A DNA stretch of 33,000 nucleotides from Bacteroidales bacterium (GTDB lineage Bacteria; Bacteroidota; Bacteroidia; Bacteroidales; UBA932), in the NCBI GenBank assembly GCA_029007435.1, contig JAQXHU010000012.1, forward strand, positions 1 to 33,000, written 5' to 3'. Position 1 is the stretch's first letter. Every line of letters starts with the position of its first letter. Below the pieces are notes generated by a model. The model made no database searches, was not told the DNA's origin, and saw nothing but the letters and a program-made list of their open reading frames with translations. Made by a program: the position numbers and the translations under genes. Below, piece after piece: positions 23,099 through 30,127 of the stretch.

Positions 23099-24733
23099 AT
23101 GTATTTGAAAATAACAAAGATTTTTTTCAATAAGATAGCAGCTGAAAACCTTGTAGATTTGATGCAGAAAGAGAATACTGAGACAAATATGATGGCAGAC
23201 CATTCCGCCAACAACCGCCGCATCGCGAAAAACACGCTGATGCTCTATGTGCGGATGCTCTTCGGGATGCTGGTATCGCTATATACCTCCAGAGTCCTGC
23301 TCAATGCGTTAGGAGTCGAGGATTACGGAATATATGGGGCCGTCGGCGGATTTGTTTCAATGTTCTCGCTGATATCCGCCTCTCTTTCATCCTCAGTCAG
23401 CCGTTTCCTTACTTTTGAACTGGGAACAGGCAACAAGGAGAAACTGAGCAGAGTCTTCTCAACATCAATATTGATTCAGATAGCGCTTGCTATAATCGTC
23501 GTCTTGTTGTCCGAGACACTTGGAATTTGGTTTCTGCATCACAAGATGACGATTCCGGCAGAAAGGATGGATGCTGCTGAAGTCGTCTTCCAGGCCTCAA
23601 TAGTTTCTTTTGTGTTCGGGCTCCTGTCAGTCCCGTTCAGTGCCTCGATAGTCTCTCACGAGAAGATGGGAGTTTTCGCATTCTTCGGTATATTTGAGAT
23701 TATTGCAAGATTGTTCATCGTCCTGATCATTGCTTATTGTTCCTGGGTTTCTGACAGGTTGATAGTGTATTCCGTACTTGTAATGCTACTTGGCCTGATA
23801 ATGCAGGGAATATATCTGTTCTATTGCAGACGCAGTTTCGAGGAATGCAGGATATCATTCATTTTCGACAAGAAGGTCTTCTCTGAAATGGGGGCATTTG
23901 CAACCTGGAATTTTATCGGCTGTACAGCCGGGCTTCTGAAAGATCAGGGTGTCAATCTTCTATATAATGTGTTCGTCGGCCCCGTTCTGAATGCCGCAAG
24001 AGGTATAGCCGGTTCAGTAAATGTAGCAGTCACATCCTTTGCCTCGAATTTTATGACCGCCCTAAATCCTCAGATAACAAAGCTTTATGCTGCCGGTGAT
24101 TTGAAATATGCTCACTCCCTCGTGGAGCGCGGTTCGCGGTTTTCGTTTTATATCATATTGTTCTTCGCAGTGCCGATACTGCTGGAAACAGAGTTCATAC
24201 TCGGAATCTGGCTTGGCCATTTCCCGGAACACAGTGTTGACTTTGTTCGCCTTACGTTGATGCTTTCATTAATAGGAACATTGTCCAACACATTGATAAA
24301 TTTACAGAATGCTACCGGCAAGATAAGAAACTATCAGATTGTTGTAGGCGGTATATTGATGCTGAACTTCCCTCTGTCGTATGTATGCTTGAAACTCGGA
24401 ATGAAGCCGGAGTCAACATATATAGTTGCAGTATTGGTGGATATCGCCTGCCTTTTTGCCCGTCTGCTCTTCCTGCGGAAGATAGCCGGCCTGTCGATTC
24501 CGCATTTCATCAGATACGTGCTTGTAAATGTCACCATAGTGACGGCAGTAGCGGTGATTCTGCCTTTCTTCCTACACCTTTCAATGCCATTCGGGTGGCA
24601 GCGGTTCCTTGTGGTGGGATTTGCCAGTGTTGTGACAGTACTTCTTTCAGTTTTGTATATAGGATGCTCCAATGATGAGAGGAATTTTATCATTGGTAAA
24701 GCCCGTTCAGTATTCATCCGAATCCGTGGTTAA
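23099..24733 (+). CDS. Wzx-type polysaccharide flippase (MOP superfamily)
   Basis: A 544-residue inner-membrane protein with about 12-14 hydrophobic helices, typical of O-unit/capsule repeat translocases (PF01943-like). It begins conserved sequence at 'RRIAKNTLMLYVRMLFGMLVSLYTSRVLLNALGVEDYGIYG', a hallmark of Wzx proteins in Bacteroidales. The first ATG (23099) adds a poorly conserved 31-residue stretch; ATGs at 23162 and 23192 are credible starts and the last is nearest to the conserved region. It would flip undecaprenyl-linked repeat units to the periplasm. Its 3' end overlaps the next gene by 62 bases. No wzy polymerase was recognised inside the window. Confidence 0.88.
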   Translation: MYLKITKIFFNKIAAENLVDLMQKENTETNMMADHSANNRRIAKNTLMLYVRMLFGMLVSLYTSRVLLNALGVEDYGIYGAVGGFVSMFSLISASLSSSVSRFLTFELGTGNKEKLSRVFSTSILIQIALAIIVVLLSETLGIWFLHHKMTIPAERMDAAEVVFQASIVSFVFGLLSVPFSASIVSHEKMGVFAFFGIFEIIARLFIVLIIAYCSWVSDRLIVYSVLVMLLGLIMQGIYLFYCRRSFEECRISFIFDKKVFSEMGAFATWNFIGCTAGLLKDQGVNLLYNVFVGPVLNAARGIAGSVNVAVTSFASNFMTALNPQITKLYAAGDLKYAHSLVERGSRFSFYIILFFAVPILLETEFILGIWLGHFPEHSVDFVRLTLMLSLIGTLSNTLINLQNATGKIRNYQIVVGGILMLNFPLSYVCLKLGMKPESTYIVAVLVDIACLFARLLFLRKIAGLSIPHFIRYVLVNVTIVTAVAVILPFFLHLSMPFGWQRFLVVGFASVVTVLLSVLYIGCSNDERNFIIGKARSVFIRIRG

Positions 24734-25934
24734 TATTGTAGAGAAAAATAGATGCTGCGGATGTTCCGCTTGTGCGCAGAAATGCCCCAAACATTGTATT
24801 TCAATGATGGAAGACCAGGAAGGATTCCTGTATCCTGAAGTTAATGCAGAAATCTGTATTGATTGTGGTTTGTGCGAGCGGGTATGTCCGGAAATGAATC
24901 AGAACGAGCCTGTGAATCCGTCACTTGCTTTTGCGGCAAAGGCTCAGGATGATACTATCAGGAAGTCAAGCAGCTCAGGAGGGATATTCAGTCTCCTTGC
25001 TGAATCGGTGATAGATAAAGGAGGAGTGGTTTTCGGTTCAGCACTCAATGAAAGATGGGAAGCCGAGCATATATTTGTTGATGATAAAAAGTCATTGGTG
25101 AGGCTAAGAGGCTCTAAGTATATGCAGAGTGTTGTGGGAAACACATTCTCACAGGCTAAGGATTTTCTTGAAAAAGGACGTCAGGTATTGTATTCCGGTA
25201 CACCATGCCAGGTTGCCGGTTTGAAGAAGTATCTGGGAAGAGATTATGATAATCTTTTGACGGTGGATGTAATTTGCCACGGAGTGCCAAGCCCCAAAGT
25301 TTGGAGATTGTATCTGGATGAATTACTCCGCACGAAGTGCGGTGCTGGAAAAAATACGGTTCAATCCCTAGATGAAATTCCTGGGATCCAGGACATTTCA
25401 TTTAGAGATAAAACTGATGGCTGGAAAAAATTCGGTTTCTCAATCCGTATCGCCGACTTTAAGTCGGCAAAAAATTCGGTTTCTCAATCCGTAGAAGAGT
25501 TTAGAGAATCTTTTACGGAAAATGCTTTTTTCAGACTATTCCTTGAAAATGTCATACTACGCCCGTCTTGCTATGATTGCCCAGCAAAATCCGGGAAATC
25601 GGGCAGTGATATCACTCTAGGGGATTTCTGGGGGATTGAAAAGTTGATGCCGGAGTTCGATGATGATGGAGGGTGCAGTCTTGTTCTTATAAATTCAGAT
25701 AAAGGGAAGGCTTATTTTCCGAAGAAAGATGTTCATTATAGACAAATGAATCCGTCACTACCTTTGAATTATAACTCTTCTTATTTCTATTCTTCGAGGA
25801 AACCCAAATATAGAGCCTACTTATTTCGAAAGATTATTAAAACGCGTAAGCTTGATTCTAAATCTATTATAGTTTTTGGGAATAACATTTGTTTTAAAAT
25901 TGTTAGAAGGGTCATGAAACTTTTTCATTCTTGA
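24672..25934 (+). CDS. Fe-S protein of the coenzyme F420 hydrogenase/dehydrogenase beta-subunit family
   Basis: A 420-residue cytoplasmic protein. Two ferredoxin-type 4Fe-4S motifs lie near the start, RCCGCSACAQKCPKHC and 'CIDCGLCERVCPE'. FrhB-like domains follow: 'RKSSSSGGIFSLLAESVI', 'VLYSGTPCQVAGLKKYL', 'VDVICHGVPSPKVWRLYLDEL', then 'RPSCYDCPAKSGKSGSDITLGDFWGIEK'. Members occur beside pyruvyltransferase-family genes in exopolysaccharide loci, as here, and are thought to do flavin-dependent redox chemistry on sugars; this is not settled. The ATG at 24672 overlaps the flippase gene by 62 bases; a GTG at 24726 is an alternative start. A 25-base direct repeat at 25425-25493 lies inside in two different reading frames. 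Confidence 0.85.
   Translation: MMRGILSLVKPVQYSSESVVNIVEKNRCCGCSACAQKCPKHCISMMEDQEGFLYPEVNAEICIDCGLCERVCPEMNQNEPVNPSLAFAAKAQDDTIRKSSSSGGIFSLLAESVIDKGGVVFGSALNERWEAEHIFVDDKKSLVRLRGSKYMQSVVGNTFSQAKDFLEKGRQVLYSGTPCQVAGLKKYLGRDYDNLLTVDVICHGVPSPKVWRLYLDELLRTKCGAGKNTVQSLDEIPGIQDISFRDKTDGWKKFGFSIRIADFKSAKNSVSQSVEEFRESFTENAFFRLFLENVILRPSCYDCPAKSGKSGSDITLGDFWGIEKLMPEFDDDGGCSLVLINSDKGKAYFPKKDVHYRQMNPSLPLNYNSSYFYSSRKPKYRAYLFRKIIKTRKLDSKSIIVFGNNICFKIVRRVMKLFHS
25425..25493 (+). repeat. 25-base direct repeat flanking a perfect small palindrome inside the Fe-S gene
   Basis: The same 25 bases occur at 25425-25449 and 25469-25493, an offset of 44 bases. Between them lies GCCGACTTTAAGTCGGC, an inverted repeat with 8-bp arms around one base. 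Because 44 is not a multiple of three, the two copies are read in different frames: the first as KKFGFSIR, the second as KNSVSQSV. The gene stays open across both. Recombination between copies would delete 44 bases and shift the frame. Confidence 0.9.
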
Positions 25935-26009
25935 GTATTTTCAACGATACGTCTATGTTTTTTACTGGCGTATTTTGAAAGTTTTTAGAGGATTATTTAA
26001 TTGTTCTTT

Positions 26010-27068
26010 ATGAGAATAGCAATTCTTACACTGCCACTGCATACAAATTATGGGGGGATTTTACAGGCATATGCATTGCAGAAAGCCTTGGAAAAGATGG
26101 GCCATTCTGCGATTGTTATTCGGAAGCGTGGATATGGACGATTTAATTTGTTTTTGCATCCATATAGACTTTTAAGAAGATGTGCAAAAAAAATATTATA
26201 CTGGTCGACAACTGATTTTCTTTATGAAAAGCATTTTTTTAATACGATTCAGCGTTTCGTCGATGCCAGAATAAAGTATGAGTATGTAGATAATTATTCT
26301 CAAGTTTGTAAATGGCCTATAGATGCAATTATAGTCGGAAGTGATCAGGTATGGCGCCCTATATATTTTTATGGACAGATTCAAGATGCTTTTCTTCAAT
26401 TTGCTCGTAAAATGGAAATTAAACGGGTGTCATATGCCGCATCTTTCGGAACAGGTGAGTGGGAGTTTACTGAACTTCAAACGGCACAATGCAGACAATT
26501 AGTCAGTATATTTGATTATGTGTCCGTGCGGGAAGATTCAGGAGTTGTGTTATGTGATAAATTTTTGTCTTGTAAAGCCTGTCATGTTTTAGATCCGACT
26601 ATGCTTCTAGATGCTTCTGAATATAAAGGTCTGATTGATTGTCCAGATTCATTCCGTTCTAGCCGCACATTATTCAGCTATGTTATGGACAAATCTAATT
26701 ATACTACTGATTTGACTGAAAGGATAGAAAAGGCATTTGGATTGCTTAAGCGTGAAGCGGACTATTCAATAGAGTCATGGTTACAGGAGATTATCAACGC
26801 AGAAATAGTAATAACTGATTCTTTTCATGCTTCGGTCTTTTCTATATTATTCAATAAGAAATTTGTAATATGCCGGAACGAAAAACGAGGTAATGCAAGA
26901 TTACAATCATTATTGAAATCCTTTACCACAATAACTGAGGAAGAATTATTAGATAATGATGGCCAAATCATTTGTAAAGTATTTGTGCCTCATATAGATA
27001 GTACTCCATATGAATTGAATCGGTTGAGGCAAGAATCATTGAATTATTTGAAGCATGCTTTAGTTTGA
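26010..27068 (+). CDS. Polysaccharide pyruvyltransferase family protein
   Basis: A 352-residue cytoplasmic transferase (PF04230/WcaK-CsaB type). The ATG at 26010 gives MRIAILTLPLHTNYGGILQAYALQKAL, the standard opening; a TTG at 26001 would add three residues. Other family marks are 'IDAIIVGSDQVWRP', 'RVSYAASFG', 'VSVREDSG' and 'IVITDSFHASVFSILFNKKFVI'. Confirmed members add pyruvate ketals to sugars, but many proteins of this family in capsule loci have untested reactions. It follows the F420-hydrogenase-beta-like gene, a frequent pairing. The coding sequence is clearly AT-rich compared with the first 21 kb, suggesting a separate origin. Confidence 0.88.
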   Translation: MRIAILTLPLHTNYGGILQAYALQKALEKMGHSAIVIRKRGYGRFNLFLHPYRLLRRCAKKILYWSTTDFLYEKHFFNTIQRFVDARIKYEYVDNYSQVCKWPIDAIIVGSDQVWRPIYFYGQIQDAFLQFARKMEIKRVSYAASFGTGEWEFTELQTAQCRQLVSIFDYVSVREDSGVVLCDKFLSCKACHVLDPTMLLDASEYKGLIDCPDSFRSSRTLFSYVMDKSNYTTDLTERIEKAFGLLKREADYSIESWLQEIINAEIVITDSFHASVFSILFNKKFVICRNEKRGNARLQSLLKSFTTITEEELLDNDGQIICKVFVPHIDSTPYELNRLRQESLNYLKHALV

Positions 27069-27073
27069 AACGT

Positions 27074-28012
27074 ATGAAGTGGTTTTTCCCTGAAAATATT
27101 AAACTATTTTGTTGGAGAATAATATACACTCCGTTTTACAGAATAAAATATATATGGAGTGCTCCCGCACGGAAACAGTTTTCTATCCTGGATTCTCCAA
27201 GAACGGTAAAGTATATTATTTCTCATAGGTGCTCTGTCAGTAGATTTGGAGATGGAGAGATGGCTATGATTTATCATCTTTTGTCTGGTGGAACGAGTGA
27301 TAATTTTTATATCAATTCCTTTCAGAAATATAAGCAAGAATTAGCAATAAAATTAAAACGCATTCTTGATTCTGGTCCTAAAGAAGATTTCAAAGTCGCT
27401 ATACCATATAGTATATTAAGTACTAAAGATTATATAGGAGTAGAAAGGGTATTTTGGGAAAGATTTGTAATTTTAGACATTAAAAGATTCCAAACGCTGT
27501 TGAAAAAGGATTACCTTTACTTGAATTCTTGCTTTACCCGTTTCTATTTGAACCATCGGCGTTCGGATTTTCAACAATACGTTAATTTATTAAAAACAAT
27601 ATGGGCGGGGAAAGAGTTATGTATAATAGAGGGCAAGAATAGTCGTTTGGGAGTGGGAAATGATTTGTTTGAAAATGCAGCCTCAATAGTAAGAATCCTA
27701 TGTCCAACAACAGATGCTTTTGATAAATATAATGAGATATTATCAGAAGCTTTAAGACAGCCAAAAGAAAAGCTCTTTTTGATAGCGTTAGGGCATACTG
27801 CAACAGTTTTAGCATATGAGCTGTACTCACATGGTTATTGGGCAATTGATATCGGACATGTAGATATAGAATACGAATGGTTCTTGAGGCACGCGACGAA
27901 AAAAGTCTCTGTGTCAGGTAAATATATAAACGAGATACCAGAAGGGCGCGTCTTTGATGAATGCGATGATCAGGAATATCTTAATCAAATCGTTGTTGCC
28001 ATTGATAATTGA
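27074..28012 (+). CDS. GT-D fold glycosyltransferase (DUF1792-like)
   Basis: A 312-residue protein of the GT-D type (PF08759, SP_1767-like). Key signs are 'SVSRFGDGEMAMI' with the GDGE nucleotide-sugar/metal motif near residue 55-65, 'LLKTIWAGKELCIIEGKNSRLGVGNDLF', the following 'ASIVRILCP', and 'LFLIALGHTATVLAYEL'. Family members transfer glucose or related sugars onto glycan acceptors in the cytoplasm. ATG at 27074 is preferred; a TTG at 27065 overlapping the upstream stop is the alternative. It lies in the most AT-rich part of the window and probably is co-transcribed with the pyruvyltransferase gene. Confidence 0.82.
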   Translation: MKWFFPENIKLFCWRIIYTPFYRIKYIWSAPARKQFSILDSPRTVKYIISHRCSVSRFGDGEMAMIYHLLSGGTSDNFYINSFQKYKQELAIKLKRILDSGPKEDFKVAIPYSILSTKDYIGVERVFWERFVILDIKRFQTLLKKDYLYLNSCFTRFYLNHRRSDFQQYVNLLKTIWAGKELCIIEGKNSRLGVGNDLFENAASIVRILCPTTDAFDKYNEILSEALRQPKEKLFLIALGHTATVLAYELYSHGYWAIDIGHVDIEYEWFLRHATKKVSVSGKYINEIPEGRVFDECDDQEYLNQIVVAIDN

Positions 28013-28285
28013 TAGGATGATTATCTGATTAGCCAATGCTGTATTACTTTAGAGAGATATTTTTATGTACAATATACGTATAATTAATGCATTGGGTAAT
28101 TTAATATCGAATTAGATGTCATATAAAGCGAAAGTCCAAGATTCTTAAAGAATTTAAAAAAGATATAAAGTTGATTTCTTTCGGTTGGAAAAGCCACAAA
28201 TCGTAGGAAGAACGGAAAACGTGTCATAGCTTTGCTGCAGCAGATGCGCGGTGCGTCTGGAACAATTTTGTTGACAACTAGCAAT
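28013..28285 (+). other. Gap before the phosphoribosyltransferase gene with a weak promoter-like site
   Basis: No gene is seen. TAGCTTTG at 28227-28234 matches the -7 consensus, but no TTTG stands 19-20 bases upstream, so a promoter is only possible. The frame of the next gene is open back to a TGA at 28172, without an ATG before 28244, so an alternative start there (28244, or TTG at 28232) cannot be excluded. Confidence 0.35.
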
Positions 28286-29128
28286 ATGAACGTAGGAATC
28301 TTCACCTATCTGTTTGGACCGAAAGCTATTTCGGAAGAGGAAATACATAACTTTTTAGAGGATAAAAATGCCAAAAGAATATGTTTTTCCCGCATACAGA
28401 CCCATGCTCTGTGGAAGACGGACGATGGTGATGATATGATAACAGTGCCGTTTGTAGACTCAATAGGGCCTTTGTTGAAAGAACAAACTGGTGTGACGCT
28501 CAGAAAATCGATCAAAGGCAACTATTACAAAAAGCTTTCTCCAGCAGAATTTGGGAAAGTAAAGTTATTTATAGAGGCGTACTCGAGTGTCGTATTCCTA
28601 AGAGATTTACTGGATGTTTCAGTCGCTTTGTCGCTGAACTTCGAATCTGATGGAGAGACCCATACTTGTATAGGGCAGCTGGAGAAAAGTGCAAAATATG
28701 ACAATGATCAGGAGGCTATAAACCAGCTTGTGGAGATAGTAGATGAGTTCATGGTTAAGAATCCGCTCTATTCCAATGCTGCATTTATATGTGCAGTGCC
28801 TCCTACAAAGGCCGGAGAGAAGAATTTACCAATAAAAATAATCGAGAAACTGACTCGTTTTAATGGAGAGGATATTTCGAACAGTCTTGTATGGTCAACA
28901 AAGACCGAGAGTCTGAAGAATGCTGACGGGGCAGATAAACTGGAGATTCTGAAGCATTCTGGCCTGACAATAGCTGATGGTTTGAATCTTGGAGGGAAAG
29001 ATATCGTGTTGGTGGATGATTTGTATATGTCGGGTATTACATTACAATATGTGGCGATGAGGCTGAAAGAGGCTGGAGCAGGAAAGGTTTATGGCTTGTG
29101 TTTGGTGAAGTCGTTAAGGAACAGATGA
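28286..29128 (+). CDS. Protein with C-terminal ComF-like phosphoribosyltransferase domain, paired with a DprA-like gene
   Basis: A 280-residue protein beginning MNVGIFTYLFG; an ATG at 28244 would add 14 residues. The last third is a PRTase fold: 'FICAVPPTKAGEKNLPIKIIEKL' (ComF-like), then the PRPP-loop-like 'DIVLVDDLYMSGITL' at about 239-253, then 'VAMRLKEAGAGKVYGLCLVKS'. The N-terminal ~150 residues are not recognised; they contain 'RICFSRIQTHALW' and 'TVPFVDSIGPLLKEQTG', and the middle has 'LNFESDGETHTCIGQLEK'. ComF proteins work with DNA uptake; here the partner 18 bases downstream is DprA-like, also a transformation-type protein, but neither looks like the housekeeping copy. The pair may process nucleotides or single-stranded DNA, possibly in defence. 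Inside a capsule locus it is out of place. Confidence 0.75.
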   Translation: MNVGIFTYLFGPKAISEEEIHNFLEDKNAKRICFSRIQTHALWKTDDGDDMITVPFVDSIGPLLKEQTGVTLRKSIKGNYYKKLSPAEFGKVKLFIEAYSSVVFLRDLLDVSVALSLNFESDGETHTCIGQLEKSAKYDNDQEAINQLVEIVDEFMVKNPLYSNAAFICAVPPTKAGEKNLPIKIIEKLTRFNGEDISNSLVWSTKTESLKNADGADKLEILKHSGLTIADGLNLGGKDIVLVDDLYMSGITLQYVAMRLKEAGAGKVYGLCLVKSLRNR

Positions 29129-29146
29129 TAATATCAGGGCAAGAGC

Positions 29147-30022
29147 ATGTGTGAAATAAGGGACGTACAGGCTATTTATAGCTTTATGAAAATAAAAGGT
29201 ATTGGTGTAGCGCGCACCAATAAAGAATTGTTGTCCTATTCACAACAATTTGGCTCAATGTTGAAACTTGAGGACTGGCTTTTGTCTGTACTTAGTACCG
29301 AACAAAAGGCAGAATTTTTCTCGCAATATGAGACGGTAGAAGGGTTAAAGATAAAGAGCCTTGATGTTTTGTTTTATACGGTGCTGGATCAGAATTACCC
29401 TGCGATGTTGAAGGATTTGTTGAAACTGAATGCACCCCCGGTGTTGTCTATGGTTGGTAATGTTCAGCTACTGGCGAACAGGAAGGTGGGATTCAGCGGT
29501 TCAAGAAAGGTGTCGGAGAAAGGTATTGCCGTGACACGTGACTGTGTGGAACAGTTGTCGCAAGAGCAAGACGTGAGCATTGTCAGCGGCTATGCGCAAG
29601 GTGTAGATAAAGAAGTTCATTATACGGCTTTGCAGGCTGGCGGAAGCACGATTATAGTTTTGCCAAACGGTATCAGCTCTTTCTATGTGCGACAAGAGTT
29701 GAAAGATGTATGGGACTGGAACCGTGTGCTTGTCATCAGTGAATATCTTCCTAAGGATAAATGGTCGGTGAGCAGGGCAATGAATAGGAATAATACGATT
29801 ATTGGATTGAGTAATGCAATGGTCGTAATCGAAGCCGGACAGACAGGTGGTAGCCTCGATGCCGGATTGCGGGCGCTCGAAGATAAGAAGCCATTGTATG
29901 TTCCTGTATATGCAGACTATCCTGAATCCGCGCTTGGCAATAGATTGTTATTGGAAAAAGGTGCAATGGGTATAAGGCGTAATAGGAGTACCAAAAGAGC
30001 AAATATTCATGCAATAATGTGA
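29147..30022 (+). CDS. Shortened DprA/Smf-like Rossmann-fold protein
   Basis: A 291-residue protein with the DprA (DNA-processing A) Rossmann core: 'KVGFSGSRKVSEKG' (about 115-125), 'SIVSGYAQGVDKEVHYTALQAGGSTIIVLPNGI' in two adjoining motifs near 145-177, 'VISEYLPKD', and 'IIGLSNAMVVIEAGQTGGS' with 'PLYVPVYADYPES'. The canonical RNR appears as RNN (214-216). The first ~100 residues may be a degenerate helical domain ('IKGIGVARTNKELLSY'). The C-terminal winged helix of housekeeping DprA is missing; the protein ends soon after 'GNRLLLEKGA'. DprA binds incoming single-stranded DNA and loads RecA, and its fold belongs to the nucleotide-binding SLOG group. Spacing to the PRTase gene suggests one operon. 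Role here is inferred. Confidence 0.82.
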   Translation: MCEIRDVQAIYSFMKIKGIGVARTNKELLSYSQQFGSMLKLEDWLLSVLSTEQKAEFFSQYETVEGLKIKSLDVLFYTVLDQNYPAMLKDLLKLNAPPVLSMVGNVQLLANRKVGFSGSRKVSEKGIAVTRDCVEQLSQEQDVSIVSGYAQGVDKEVHYTALQAGGSTIIVLPNGISSFYVRQELKDVWDWNRVLVISEYLPKDKWSVSRAMNRNNTIIGLSNAMVVIEAGQTGGSLDAGLRALEDKKPLYVPVYADYPESALGNRLLLEKGAMGIRRNRSTKRANIHAIM

Positions 30023-30112
30023 GCTGCTTTTGACTTTATCCTTGATGTAACCGGTCTTACCGAGGACGAACTGAAGAAAATCTTGCCGTGGGCAATCCGA
30101 AGATTTCAGTAA
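30023..30112 (+). pseudogene. Short coding remnant in frame after the DprA-like stop codon
   Basis: Directly after the TGA of the DprA-like gene, the same frame stays open for 29 codons to TAA at 30110-30112 and reads like a protein end: 'FDFILDVTGLTEDELKKIL' followed by 'PWAIRRFQ'. The 'TGLxxxEL' helix pattern resembles the C-terminus of Rpn/PD-(D/E)XK transposase-like proteins, but also a winged helix. No start codon serves it. It may be a decayed neighbour gene, or a lost C-terminal part of the DprA-like protein cut off by the stop. The identity is uncertain. Confidence 0.35.
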
Positions 30113-30127
30113 TATTTTCTATGTGTA

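Noticed and set aside
28175..28285. An N-terminal extension of the phosphoribosyltransferase gene back to the upstream stop.
   Set aside because: The only starts in it are a TTG (28232) and an ATG (28244); the extension sequence is basic and not obviously part of the domain, so the later ATG was preferred, though 28244 is not excluded.
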